Source: Micromonosporaceae bacterium KJ-029 (GTDB lineage: Bacteria; Actinomycetota; Actinomycetes; Mycobacteriales; Micromonosporaceae). Taken from it: a stretch of 64,000 nt of DNA. The notes below the pieces were generated by a model, which saw only the letters and a list, made by a program, of their open reading frames with translations, did no database searches and was not told where the DNA came from. This document shows positions 8,036 to 16,853 of this stretch, piece after piece. The position numbers and the translations under genes are program-made. The DNA lies in assembly GCA_005402585.1 (NCBI GenBank), contig BIFP01000035.1, positions 434,001-498,000 of the forward strand, given 5' to 3'. The number at the start of each line of letters is the position of its first letter. The stretch's first letter is position 1.

Positions 8036-9490
8036 TCAGCGGGGGAACGCCACCGGGCTGCGGTATCCGTTCCGGTTGACGGCGCGTACGCCGAAGAAGA
8101 CGTTGTCCTTGGACAGGTCGACGGTCGCGGTGGTGACGTCACCCACCTCGATGACGTGGGTCCAGTCCGACTCGGTCGTCTCCCGCCAGACCACCTCGTA
8201 GCCGGCCAGGTCCTCCTCCGTGCCCCGCTGCCAGCGCAACGTGGTGTCGTTGGTGAGCGAGTTGGTGGCCATGGTCGCGTTCTTCGGGGTTCCGGGTGCC
8301 TGGGCCAGCGACCACATCGTCGCCCCGTTGACCCGGGCGACTCGGGTGATGTAGTCGAAGTCGCAGAATTCAGGCAGGTCGCCGTACTGCTTGCCGTCCA
8401 CGACGCGGACATTCTGGTGTTGGTGGGCGAAATCCTCGTTCGGCTCGGTGAACCGGCCCGCCGGCCAGCCCTCCTGCAGGAAGGGGATGTGGTCACTGCC
8501 GCGCAGGTAGCGGTCCCGCCGGTAGATCACCCGCACCTGCATGCCAGTGACGCTGTGGGCGTTGACGTCGGTGACGAAGCGGGCGAGCTGACGGGACGCC
8601 CCGTCATTCTCGCCACCAGTCGACAGGCGGCTGGACGCCTGTTGCGGCGTCTCGGAGGTCGGCACACCCTCGGCGAAGAGCCGTACGGTGCGGTTGTCGC
8701 GGGTGCCGTCGTCGGCGATGCTGCTGCCGACGATGTCGTTGCTGAACATGCCCTGGACGTCGACCCCGGCGGCCTTGAGCTGCTTGGCCATGTAGGTCGA
8801 ACCGTAGAGGCCCTGCTCCTCACCGGCGACCGCGGCGAAGATGATGGTGGCCCTGGTGCGCCGGGTGGCCAGCACCCGGGCAAGCTCCATGATCACCGCC
8901 ACTCCGGAGGCGTCGTCGTCGGCGCCCGGTGCGTCGCTGACGGCGTCGTCGACGTTGCTGGCCCGAGAGTCGTAGTGCCCGGTGATGACATAGACCCGGT
9001 TCGGGTCGGTGTCGCCGTGCAGGGTGGCGATCACGTTGGTGATCTGGGTCGGCACCGGAATCCGGGAGGCCCGTCCCTGCAGGTAGGACTGGAGCTCGAC
9101 CGTCATCCGGCCACCGGAGGCGGCGGCGTAGCCGAGCATCTCCTGGTGGATCCAGTCCCGGGCCGCGCCGATGCCTCGCTCCGGGTCGGTCTGGCTGGAC
9201 AGGGTGTGGCGGGTGCCGAACGCGGCCAGCCGCCGCACGATGGCCTCGATGCGGGCCTTGTCGACCTCGGCGAGGAGTCGCTTCAGTTCGTTGTCGGGGT
9301 GCTGGGGCTTGGCCGGCTTGCCTGGTCCGTCGATGCGGTCGGCGCCAGGGGCCGCTGCGGCCGGAGCGCCGATCAGAGGTACGGCCACGGTCGCGGCGGC
9401 GGCGGCGGTGGCGGCGGTGGCGGACGCAGTCAGGAAGGTGCGGCGGCTGGACCTTGTGGGTTCCGCGCCGGCTGGCTGTGGGGATGTCAT
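8036..9490 (-). CDS. Tat-exported M28 family zinc aminopeptidase
   Basis: This exported zinc peptidase of about 484 residues has a twin-arginine signal, SSRRTFLTAS followed by an alanine-rich hydrophobic stretch, near residues 14-45. The M28 core follows: GHYDSR, the metal and catalytic region PGADDDASG, the general-base region AGEEQGLYGS, and GSDHIPFLQEGWPA with the last metal histidine. The C-terminal 90 residues resemble a fibronectin type III or jelly-roll module. It probably releases N-terminal residues from peptides outside the cell. The frame also has a GTG at 9520, but the ATG at 9490 places the twin arginines at a normal position. Confidence 0.9.
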   Translation of the reverse strand: MTSPQPAGAEPTRSSRRTFLTASATAATAAAAATVAVPLIGAPAAAAPGADRIDGPGKPAKPQHPDNELKRLLAEVDKARIEAIVRRLAAFGTRHTLSSQTDPERGIGAARDWIHQEMLGYAAASGGRMTVELQSYLQGRASRIPVPTQITNVIATLHGDTDPNRVYVITGHYDSRASNVDDAVSDAPGADDDASGVAVIMELARVLATRRTRATIIFAAVAGEEQGLYGSTYMAKQLKAAGVDVQGMFSNDIVGSSIADDGTRDNRTVRLFAEGVPTSETPQQASSRLSTGGENDGASRQLARFVTDVNAHSVTGMQVRVIYRRDRYLRGSDHIPFLQEGWPAGRFTEPNEDFAHQHQNVRVVDGKQYGDLPEFCDFDYITRVARVNGATMWSLAQAPGTPKNATMATNSLTNDTTLRWQRGTEEDLAGYEVVWRETTESDWTHVIEVGDVTTATVDLSKDNVFFGVRAVNRNGYRSPVAFPR

Positions 9491-9548
9491 GTGATGATCG
9501 TGACCAGCGAAAGGGATCACTGTCTATACTTCTTGATCGCTGAATCGG

Positions 9549-9609
9549 AGCCGGGCACCTCCGCAACACCACCGGGATTGCGCCGGTTTCGTCGCGGAGG
9601 TGCCCGGCT
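9549..9609 (-). terminator. Intrinsic terminator-like hairpin, 16-bp perfect stem
   Basis: The arms at 9549-9564 and 9594-9609 are perfect complements, with a 29-nt loop that can itself pair weakly. It sits just after the stop of the minus-strand sigma-factor pseudogene and before the M28 peptidase gene, so it should end transcription coming from the pseudogene. There is no strong T-tract, as is common in actinomycetes. Confidence 0.65.
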
Positions 9610-9648
9610 GGCGTCGCAATGATCGACCGCCGGGCAGCGCGCCACCCG

Positions 9649-10641
9649 TCAGCGACACCGGCGGGCGTCGAGCCGGGCGGCCTGGCGGGTCAGGTAATCG
9701 CGCTCGGCGAGGTTGGATGCCTTCTGGGCCGCCTCGGCGTACCGCCGTGCCGCCGTCGTCAGGTCGCCGTCGCGTTCGTGGAGGTATGCCGCCACTGCGG
9801 CGTGGCGGGGCAGGGAGTCGTCCAGCGCCGCGAGCGCCGCCAGCCCGGCGCGCGGTCCGTCGGCCTCGCCGACGGCCACTGCGCGGTTGAGCCGGACGAC
9901 CGGGCTGTCGGTCAGGCGCGCCAGCTCGTCGTACCACTCGACGATCTGCACCCAGTCGGTCTCCTCGGCGGTGGGTGCGTCGGCGTGGAGTGCCGCGATG
10001 GCGGCCTGGGCCTGGAACTCGCCCAGCCGGTCGCGGGCGAGGACCGCCTGTAGGATCTTGACGCCCTCGGCGATCGAACCGGTGTCCCAGCGGCGGCGGT
10101 CCTGCTCGGCGAGCGGCACCAGGCTGCCGTCGGGCGCGGTCCGGGTGGCGCGGCGGGCGTGGTGGAGCAGCATGAGGGCGAGCAGCCCCGCCACCTCGGG
10201 GTGGTCGATCGCGGCCGCGAGCTGCCGGGTGAGCCGGATGGCCTCGGCGGCGAGGTCGACATCGCCGGAATAGCCCTCGTTGAAGACCAGGTAGAGGACG
10301 CGCAGCACGGTGGCGACGTCGCCGGGCTGGTCGAACCGTACGCCGGAGACGGTGCGCTTGGCCCGGCTGATGCGCTGCGCCATGGTCGCCTCGGGCACCA
10401 GGTAGGCCCGGGCGATCTGGCGGGTGGTCAACCCGCCGGCGGCGGGCGGCGTCCGCCCGGGTCGCGTCGAGGAACCGGTGCCAGGCCACGGTGACCAGCC
10501 AGCCCTTCGGGTCCCGGGGCGGGTCGGCCGGCCAGACGCGGACCGCCTCGACCAACGCGTCCTGCACGGCGTCCTCGGCCGCCGCGAAGTCACCGGAGCC
10601 GGAGCGCCGCGGTAGTGCTTGAGCAGCAGGTACTTGGCCAT
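9649..10641 (-). pseudogene. Deletion-fused remnant of a YCII/DGPF gene and a SigJ/DUF6596-type ECF sigma factor
   Basis: The reading frame starts like a YCII/DGPF-family protein (MAKYLLLKHYRGAP, with a GAGGAG ribosome binding site). After 14 codons it runs into sigma-factor region 2, but in another frame: FAAAEDAVQDALVEAVRVWP and WLVTVAWHRFLDATRADAAR can be read in the alternative frame up to about 10445. At 10437 the original frame becomes meaningful again with GGLTTRQIARAYLVPEATMA, sigma region 4, and the C-terminal TPR-like domain follows intact to 9649. Intact homologues have about 30-40 residues between these two sigma segments and a full YCII gene upstream. Two deletions therefore explain the structure. 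The frame stays open, but the product cannot be a normal sigma factor. Confidence 0.8.
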
Positions 10642-10939
10642 CGTGTTTCTCCTCGGTGCTGGTGCGACCCATTCTGGTCACGTTCACCTCGGCGACGGAG
10701 CCAGTCCCGGCTTCTCGACATCGCCGGCCAGATTTTCTTCTCTCGTAGCTCAGTCTGGGCACCCGGGTCGTGGCCACTTTCGGCCATCTTTTATCTCTAC
10801 ATATAAAAGTTCCGCTATATCGATGGAAAGTGTTAGTGTCTGCCATCGATCTTTCGCGTTGCGAGACCGTACTAACCGGCCCCGGGGAGGAAGGTGCACC
10901 TCCCCTTCGCGGCCGGGCCCCCCACCCACAGGAGGAACC
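10642..10939. promoter_or_regulatory. Divergent promoter region with an inverted repeat (ATCGATGG/CCATCGAT)
   Basis: This 298-bp stretch separates the YCII/sigma pseudogene from the large secreted protein gene. It holds a locally AT-rich segment (TACATATAAAAG around 10797-10809) and a perfect 8-bp inverted repeat, ATCGATGG at 10819-10826 and CCATCGAT at 10843-10850, about 90 bp upstream of the start at 10940. A LacI-type or other sugar-responsive regulator site is plausible but not shown. Confidence 0.4.
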
Positions 10940-13900
10940 ATGACCGCACCGACCCGACGGCGCGGGCGCCGTCGAGCCGCGCTCGCGGCCGCGGGCGCCG
11001 CTCTGGCAACCCTGCTCGCCGCAGCCCCCGTCACCTCGGCCACCGCCGCACCCGCCGCCGACGTCCCGCCGCAGGAACCCGGCGTCACCCTGCGCTCGTA
11101 CGACATGGGCGTTCCGCTGTCGGCACTGTGCACCCTCAAGCCCGCTCAGACGCCGAACGTCGACAAGCTCATGCCGCAGATCAACTGGACCACCACGGAC
11201 GAGTTCGGCCTGTCCGACCGATTCATCAGCCACGTCATCGCCAACCTCGCCGTGCCGACCGACGGCGACTACACGTTCCGGCTCACCAGCGACGACGGGT
11301 CACGACTCACGATCGACGGTCAACTCGTCGTCGACCACGACGGCCTGCACGGCGAGACGTCCCGGGAGGGATCGGTGACCCTGGGCGCCGGCCTGCACCC
11401 GTTGTTCGTCGAGTACTTCGAGAACGGCGGCGACCAGGTGCTGCGGCTCGAGTGGCGGCCCCCCGGCGCCGACGGCTTCGCGCTCGTGCCGACCTCCGCG
11501 CTGAGCACCGATGCCGGCGTCGTACGCGTCACCGCTCCCGGGTGGAAGTACTGCGAGGGCGCGACCGACGCGGCCGGCGACGGCCTGCCGCTCGACCGGG
11601 TGCATCCGGGCTACACCCTCACCGACCTGCGCCCCGAGGGGTTCCAGCCACAGGTCACCGGCATGGCCTTCATGCCCGGCGGCGACCTGGTGATCTCGAC
11701 CTGGGGTGGCACCGACAACGCGACCGGCGAGGTCTACGTGGTCGAGCGGGTCACCGGCCGGACCAACCCCGGCCAGGTGACCTATCGGAAGTTCGCGGAA
11801 GGGCTGCGCGAACCCCAGGGTGTGGCGGTGGTCGACGGCACGGTCTACGTCAGCCAGAAGCACGAGCTGACGGCCCTGCGCGACACCGACGGCGACGGCC
11901 TCGCGGACGACTACCGGACGGTGGCGACCTGGCCCTGGGGCGGCAACTTCCACGAGTTCGCGTTCGGCCTGCTCTACCGGGACGGGTACTTCTACCTCAA
12001 CCTCTCCGTGGCGATCAACTATGGTGGCGCCACCACCGTGCCCCAGCCCGCATCGAACCGTGGTACCTCGATCAAGGTGAACGCCAAGACCGGCAAGATC
12101 ACGTATGTCGCTGGCGGGCTACGCACCCCCAACGGGATCGGGTGGGGGCCGCGCGGCGAGGTCCTCGTCACGGACAACCAGGGCGGCTGGCTGCCCGCGT
12201 CCAAGCTGGTCGAAATCAAGGATGGTGCGTTCTACAACCACTACACGACGCCCACGGGCCCGTTCGACGACAACCCGGTTACCCGGCCCATCGTCTGGAT
12301 CCCGCAGAACGAGATCGGTAACTCACCGTCAACCCCGGTGCTGCTGAAACAGGGTCCGTACGCGGGGCAGTTGGTCGTCGGCGATGTGACCTACGGCGGC
12401 CTGCAGCGGGTCTTCCTCGAGAAGATCGAAGGGCAGTACCAGGGTGCCGTGTTCCGGCACACGCAGGGCCTGGAGGCCGGTATCAACGAGGTCACCCTCG
12501 GCCCCGACGGCGCGATCTACGTGGGTGGCCTGGGCGCCGGCGGCAACTGGGGTCAGGAGGGCAAGCTCACCTACGGCCTGCAGAAGCTCACCCCCAACGG
12601 GACCTCGGTCTTCGAGGTCAAGCAGATGCGCGCGTCGCATGTCGGATTCGAGCTGGAGTACACCAAGCCACTGTCGGCCGAGACCGCACAGAAGCTCGCC
12701 GACGCGTACCAGGTGACGCAGTGGCGCTACGGTGCCACCAGCCAGTACGGCGGGCCCAAGCTCGAACTGGAGACGCTCACCGTGAGCAAGGCCGAGCTGT
12801 CGGGCGACCGCCGCACTGTCAAGCTCAAGATCCCGGGTCTGAAGGAGAACCGCGTGGTGCACGTACGCTCCCCGCGTCCGTTCTCCTCCACCGATGGCGA
12901 GGAGCTGTGGAACACTGAGGCCTGGTACACACTCAACGAGATCCCGGGCCGAGTGGTGCAGCCGCAGACGTTCTTCGAGGCCGAGGAGGGCCGAACGGTC
13001 GCTGTCGGCATGGCCACCGACCACGCCGCCTACTCCGGCGCCGGCTTCGCCGCCGGGTTCTCCTCGGACGGCTCGTCGACCCGCATCTCCGTCGAAGTTG
13101 ACAAGGCCGGGACGTACGACCTGGCGATGCGCTACAGCAACGGCCCGAACCCCTACTCGGGTCAGAAGCAGCTGAGCCTGTACGTCAACGGTAAACGGAT
13201 CGAGCAGACGGTCTTCCCCTCCACGGTGACCTGGAAGGAGTGGGGCACCGTCACCACCACCGTGGGCCTGAACAAGGGCCGCAACCTGGTCGAGTACCGC
13301 AAGGAGGCCGCGGACTCCGGGCACGTCAACCTCGACGTGCTCGCCGTCCGACCGCACGGCAAGCGCATCACCCTGTTCGACGGCGGCGACCTCACCGAGT
13401 GGCAGCACACTGACGGGCGCGAACCCGAATGGACGGTCGCCAACGGCGCCATGACGGTGCGCAACGGGGACCTGCGCACGGTGGAGGCATTCGGCGATTT
13501 CCGCCTGCACGTCGAGTTCAACGTGCCGCTGTACCCGCCGGACGTGACCGGCCAGGCACGAGGCAACAGCGGCGTGTACCTGCAGGACCGCTACGAGATC
13601 CAGGTGCTGGACTCGTTCGGCATCGACCCGCCGCAGATCAACGACGCCGCGGCCATCTACAACCAGAAGGCCCCCGACGTGAACGCGGCGCGGCCGCCGC
13701 AGACCTGGCAGACGTACGACATCGTCTACCGGCAGGCCCGCTACGACGCGGCCGGCAACAAGGTAGAGAACCCGCGCGTCACCCTCGTCTGGAACGGCGT
13801 CACGGTGCACGACAACGTCGAGATCCTCGGCCCGACCGGCGGCAGCCGGCCCGAGGGCCCGGCGACGGGTGCGATCCGGCTGCAGGACCACGGCGACCCG

Positions 13901-13942
13901 ATCCAGTTCCGCAACATCTGGATCGAGCCGCTCGACCGGTAG
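10940..13942 (+). CDS. Secreted multidomain protein: PA14, sorbosone-dehydrogenase-like propeller, CBM, DUF1080
   Basis: This 1000-residue exported protein starts at ATG 10940 behind an AGGAGG ribosome binding site. It has an Arg-rich signal peptide (residues 1-40) and a PA14 lectin-like domain (about 50-190, with DGDYTFRLTSDDGSRLTIDG). A beta-propeller of the PQQ sugar/L-sorbosone dehydrogenase type follows (about 230-560, with LRTPNGIGWGPRGEVLVTDN), then an Ig-like linker and a CBM6/35-like module (about 677-805). A C-terminal DUF1080/3-keto-disaccharide hydrolase domain closes it (about 809-1000, starting ITLFDGGDLTEWQ). The domains suggest binding and oxidative or lyase-type breakdown of a glycoside outside the cell. 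It is a single transcription unit, ended by the hairpin at 13992. Activity of the propeller is inferred only. Confidence 0.85.
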   Translation: MTAPTRRRGRRRAALAAAGAALATLLAAAPVTSATAAPAADVPPQEPGVTLRSYDMGVPLSALCTLKPAQTPNVDKLMPQINWTTTDEFGLSDRFISHVIANLAVPTDGDYTFRLTSDDGSRLTIDGQLVVDHDGLHGETSREGSVTLGAGLHPLFVEYFENGGDQVLRLEWRPPGADGFALVPTSALSTDAGVVRVTAPGWKYCEGATDAAGDGLPLDRVHPGYTLTDLRPEGFQPQVTGMAFMPGGDLVISTWGGTDNATGEVYVVERVTGRTNPGQVTYRKFAEGLREPQGVAVVDGTVYVSQKHELTALRDTDGDGLADDYRTVATWPWGGNFHEFAFGLLYRDGYFYLNLSVAINYGGATTVPQPASNRGTSIKVNAKTGKITYVAGGLRTPNGIGWGPRGEVLVTDNQGGWLPASKLVEIKDGAFYNHYTTPTGPFDDNPVTRPIVWIPQNEIGNSPSTPVLLKQGPYAGQLVVGDVTYGGLQRVFLEKIEGQYQGAVFRHTQGLEAGINEVTLGPDGAIYVGGLGAGGNWGQEGKLTYGLQKLTPNGTSVFEVKQMRASHVGFELEYTKPLSAETAQKLADAYQVTQWRYGATSQYGGPKLELETLTVSKAELSGDRRTVKLKIPGLKENRVVHVRSPRPFSSTDGEELWNTEAWYTLNEIPGRVVQPQTFFEAEEGRTVAVGMATDHAAYSGAGFAAGFSSDGSSTRISVEVDKAGTYDLAMRYSNGPNPYSGQKQLSLYVNGKRIEQTVFPSTVTWKEWGTVTTTVGLNKGRNLVEYRKEAADSGHVNLDVLAVRPHGKRITLFDGGDLTEWQHTDGREPEWTVANGAMTVRNGDLRTVEAFGDFRLHVEFNVPLYPPDVTGQARGNSGVYLQDRYEIQVLDSFGIDPPQINDAAAIYNQKAPDVNAARPPQTWQTYDIVYRQARYDAAGNKVENPRVTLVWNGVTVHDNVEILGPTGGSRPEGPATGAIRLQDHGDPIQFRNIWIEPLDR

Positions 13943-13991
13943 TCGCGCCAGCGGCCAGAACGCGGACGGCCAAGTCGGTCAACCAGGGCAG

Positions 13992-14021
13992 CGCCCCGGT
14001 CTCCGTACGGAGACCGGGGCG
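13992..14021. terminator. Bidirectional terminator, 30-nt perfect palindrome
   Basis: The 30 bases are a perfect palindrome with CGCCCCGGTCTCCG as the left stem, and pairing extends outward with one mismatch (GGCAG/GTTGCC). It lies between the convergent genes ending at 13942 (plus) and 14046 (minus), the usual place for a shared terminator. Confidence 0.8.
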
Positions 14022-14045
14022 TTGCCGGTAGGGACGCGGCAGCCG

Positions 14046-14696
14046 TCAGGCGGCGGCGATGGTCCGCTCCGGCGTGGGAGCGGCGAACGCCTGGCTGGGC
14101 GGCGTCCGGAAGGCGTGGACCAGGCCGGCGAGTGAGAGCAGCAGAAGCAGCGCGGCGCCGAGGTACATGACCGTGGCGGCCTGCCCGGCCTTGGCTCCCA
14201 TCTCGCTGAAGCCGTACGAGGTGAGCAGCAGACCGCGCAGGGTCTCGCCCTTGAACACGGTCTCCCGCTGGGCGCTGACCTCGGCGAGCTGCTGCTGCAG
14301 GTCGGCCAGCGCCGGGTCGTTGGTCTGCTGCGCCTGGGCAACCTGCTCGCGCAGCTGGCTCTGCGGCTCACCCAGGTCGGCGTAGGTCTTCCCGCCGGCC
14401 ATGTTCTTCAGGTGCAACCCGATGTACTCATTGGCGTAGCACTCGGCCTGCTTACCGCTGGTGAGCTTCTTCCCCGCGTTCTCCACCAGGCACGCGACCT
14501 TCGCCTCCTCGTCGGCGAGCTGGCCGGCCGGGGTGAAGGTGATGTTCTGCGCGCCGAGCTGATCGCGCACGTAGTCGTTGGCGAAGTTGGCATTCGAGGT
14601 CAGCACGATCCCGATGACGAGCAGCAGGACCGCAAGGCCCAGCCCACCGATACTGAACAGGAAGTCGAGAGTCCTGCGCTTCACGCCGATCTCCAA
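14046..14696 (-). CDS. Actinobacterial membrane protein of unknown function, two TM segments
   Basis: This 216-residue protein has one transmembrane helix near residues 15-33 and another near 178-198. Between them is an extracytoplasmic domain of about 140 residues with two cysteines (VACLVENA and QAECYANEY) and a glutamine-rich helical stretch. Similar proteins occur widely in actinomycetes and carry uninformative or wrong automatic names. It stands alone between two oppositely oriented or unrelated genes. The function is not recognised; a surface or envelope role is likely from topology only. Confidence 0.75.
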   Translation of the reverse strand: MEIGVKRRTLDFLFSIGGLGLAVLLLVIGIVLTSNANFANDYVRDQLGAQNITFTPAGQLADEEAKVACLVENAGKKLTSGKQAECYANEYIGLHLKNMAGGKTYADLGEPQSQLREQVAQAQQTNDPALADLQQQLAEVSAQRETVFKGETLRGLLLTSYGFSEMGAKAGQAATVMYLGAALLLLLSLAGLVHAFRTPPSQAFAAPTPERTIAAA

Positions 14697-14964
14697 AAGT
14701 GACGACAGTAAATCCTTACCGTCACACCGTAGGCTCGCCGGCCAGCCGCCTGGGAGGGTCGAACTCCCGCACTCGGAAGGACCTTCGGCCCGGCGCCCAG
14801 GTCAGCTCAGCCTGCGGAGACCGCCGCTGATGGCCGTCCGGAGTTGCTCGCCGTACGCACCTGCTGGTAACGCGCCGACACGCTCGGCCGCCCGAAGTGC
14901 GGCGCGACGTACGCGTTCTACCGACGCCCCGGGCGGCCCGGCTGGCCGTATTCCGGATGCCCGC

Positions 14965-16284
14965 CTACGTGGTGCTGACGGAGCCGGAATCCGGTGTTTG
15001 GTGGGTCTCATACATTCTGATGGCGACAATCAGCCCGGAGGCGGCGGTGACTGCGGCGACGGTCCAGACTGCGGCTCGCAGCCCGAGGACGTCGGCGACA
15101 ACGCCGGCGAGCAGGGCACCGACGGCGAAACCGGCGTCGCGCCACAGCCGGTAGATGCCGACGGAGCGGGCCCGCCAGGCGGGGTGAGCGACATCGCCGA
15201 TGGCGGCCAGCAGCGTCGGGTAGACCATTGCGGTACCGGCTCCGAGCAGGGCCGCTGCGACCGCCCACAGAGCGAAGATGTCGGCGACGGCGATCAGGGC
15301 CAGGCCGAGGGCCTGGACCCACATGCCGGTGGCAATGAGCCACTTGCGTCCCCATCGGTCCGACAGTGCGCCGGTGAACATCTGCCCGACGCCCCAGACT
15401 GCCGGGTAGAGCGCCGCCAGGACGCCGATGCGGGCCACGGACAGCCCGGCGGCGGCGAACAACACCGGAAGCAGTCCCCATGCGAGGCCGTCGTTGAGGT
15501 TGTTGACCAGCCCGGCCTGGCTTGCCGACGACAGCGCGGGCTCCCGGAAGCTGGTCTGGGTGAACACCTGCCGGTTGTTCAGCTTGTGATGAAGATGGTC
15601 GTGGCGGCCGTCGATGCGGGCGACGTGGTTGGCGGCTTCGAGGCGGGCATGCTCGTGGGTTTCCCGCACCACGAGCGTCGACAGGCCGAGCCCGAGCGCC
15701 GCGAACGCGACTCCGAGCAGGAAGGGTGCTGGGCGCAGCCCGTACGCCTCGGCGAGGTATCCGGTGGTCAGCGCGGTCGCGGCGACCGCTCCGTAGCCGG
15801 CGGCCTCGTTGAGTCCCATCGCGAGCCCGCGCCGGGCCGGCCCGACCAGGTCGATCTTCATGATTACCGTGGTGGACCAGGTCAGGCCCTGGCTTATGCC
15901 GAGCAGGACGTTGGTGGCGACGATCCAGCCCCAACTCGGTGCCCAGATCAGCAGCAGCGGTACCGGGACGGCGACCAGCCAGCCCGCTACCAGCACCGGT
16001 TTGCGGCCGTAACGGTCGGACCAGGCGCCGGCGACATAGTTGGTGGCGGCCTTGGCCACGCCGAAAGCGAGGATGTAGGTCAGTGCGGCGGTGTACGCGC
16101 CGAGGTGGAACGTCTGCGTGGCCAGCAGCGGCAGGACTGTGCGCTCCTGCCCGAGCATCCCACCGACGAGCGCGTTGACCGCCACGAGCAGGATGAACTG
16201 CGCCGCGTTCTGCCGCAGGCCCAGGGCGACTGGGCGGGTCGGGGTGACCTGATCGTGGGATTGCGCCAGATGTGCCGCGTGCAC
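14965..16284 (-). CDS. Major facilitator superfamily transporter (CstR-box controlled)
   Basis: This 439-residue inner-membrane transporter has 12 predicted helices. It carries MFS loop motifs in both halves (GAWSDRYGRKP after helix 2 and GALSDRWGRKW after helix 8) and a His-rich central loop (RIDGRHDHLHHKLN). The substrate is not evident. A perfect 16-bp ATACCCC box lies 67 bp upstream of its start, and the CsoR/CstR-family gene is the next gene in that direction. It is therefore probably induced together with the persulfide genes, perhaps to export or import a sulfur species or a metal. The His-rich loop leaves a metal role open. Confidence 0.88.
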   Translation of the reverse strand: MHAAHLAQSHDQVTPTRPVALGLRQNAAQFILLVAVNALVGGMLGQERTVLPLLATQTFHLGAYTAALTYILAFGVAKAATNYVAGAWSDRYGRKPVLVAGWLVAVPVPLLLIWAPSWGWIVATNVLLGISQGLTWSTTVIMKIDLVGPARRGLAMGLNEAAGYGAVAATALTTGYLAEAYGLRPAPFLLGVAFAALGLGLSTLVVRETHEHARLEAANHVARIDGRHDHLHHKLNNRQVFTQTSFREPALSSASQAGLVNNLNDGLAWGLLPVLFAAAGLSVARIGVLAALYPAVWGVGQMFTGALSDRWGRKWLIATGMWVQALGLALIAVADIFALWAVAAALLGAGTAMVYPTLLAAIGDVAHPAWRARSVGIYRLWRDAGFAVGALLAGVVADVLGLRAAVWTVAAVTAASGLIVAIRMYETHQTPDSGSVSTT

Positions 16285-16350
16285 CTGCTTCTCCGATCAG
16301 AGAAAGGTGGGATTGATACGGCGGCGAATCCGGCCTCCGTGATACCTACT

Positions 16351-16366
16351 ATACCCCCGGGGGTAT
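16351..16366 (-). promoter_or_regulatory. CsoR/CstR-type operator upstream of the MFS gene
   Basis: ATACCCCCGGGGGTAT is a perfect 16-bp palindrome of the GC-tract type bound by CsoR-family repressors. It lies 67 bp before the MFS start and is the most symmetric of four such boxes in this region. Confidence 0.75.
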
Positions 16367-16481
16367 CCGGAGCGCCCTGGCTCGCCCTTCGCCAACTCGC
16401 TATGAGCAGCGCCACCTACGGCCATCGGAGGCTGACCGACCGACCCGGACGGAAGGGCTGACGGATCGGGTCAGGGGGCGG

Positions 16482-16748
16482 CTACGCGAGCGAGAGAAAC
16501 AGCTTCTCCATCTGTTCGAGGTTGGCCTTCTGGTCCTCACCCGGGGCGCCGCTGACGCACTGCTGCAATCCGCTTGCGATGATCTTGAACCCGGCCCGGT
16601 CCAGCGCTCGCGACACCGCCGCGAGTTGAGTCACCACCTCGGCGCAGTCCCGACCGTCTTCGAGCATGCCGATAACGCCGCGGATCTGACCTTCGGCGCG
16701 GCGAAGCCTCTTGACCACGTCACCGACCGCAGTCTCGTCAACCTGCAT
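16482..16748 (-). CDS. cstR: CsoR/RcnR-family repressor, CstR-like (persulfide sensor)
   Basis: This 88-residue all-helical DNA-binding repressor of the DUF156/CsoR family has conserved Cys35 (GRDCAEVV) and Cys64 (GLQQCVSG). Copper-sensing CsoR needs a histidine four residues before the second cysteine; here that position is Gly60. Loss of the metal ligand with both cysteines kept is the pattern of CstR, which senses persulfides through a di- or trisulfide link. The genes around it (rhodanese, persulfide dioxygenase) support this. A box overlaps its own promoter, so it is probably autoregulated. The name is by analogy and needs testing. Confidence 0.8.
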   Translation of the reverse strand: MQVDETAVGDVVKRLRRAEGQIRGVIGMLEDGRDCAEVVTQLAAVSRALDRAGFKIIASGLQQCVSGAPGEDQKANLEQMEKLFLSLA

Positions 16749-16780
16749 CTCCAGCCCCTTCCTGCCGGCCAGGCCAACAG

Positions 16781-16795
16781 TACACCGGGGGGTAT
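16781..16795 (-). promoter_or_regulatory. CsoR/CstR-type operator upstream of the repressor gene
   Basis: TACACCGGGGGGTAT, reading ATACCCCCCGGTGTA on the coding strand of the repressor, lies 33 bp before its start. One outer half is imperfect compared with the box at 16351. The position fits autorepression. Confidence 0.6.
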
Positions 16796-16853
16796 GGGTC
16801 GCCTCGTGCTTCGATCGGCGGCTCGCGGCGGCCGCTGCCCGGCCGCCCCGATC

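Noticed and set aside
9524..11233. 569-residue minus-strand open frame around the sigma region
   Set aside because: Only its middle segment (alternative frame of sigma region 2) is meaningful; the rest is antisense to the secreted protein gene or out of frame. It is treated as part of the pseudogene.
14802..15029. 75-residue minus-strand frame ending AGAYGEQLRTAISGGLRRLS
   Set aside because: It overlaps the end of the MFS gene and has no start site or complete domain. The tail vaguely recalls a polyprenyl synthase C-terminus but is too short to call.
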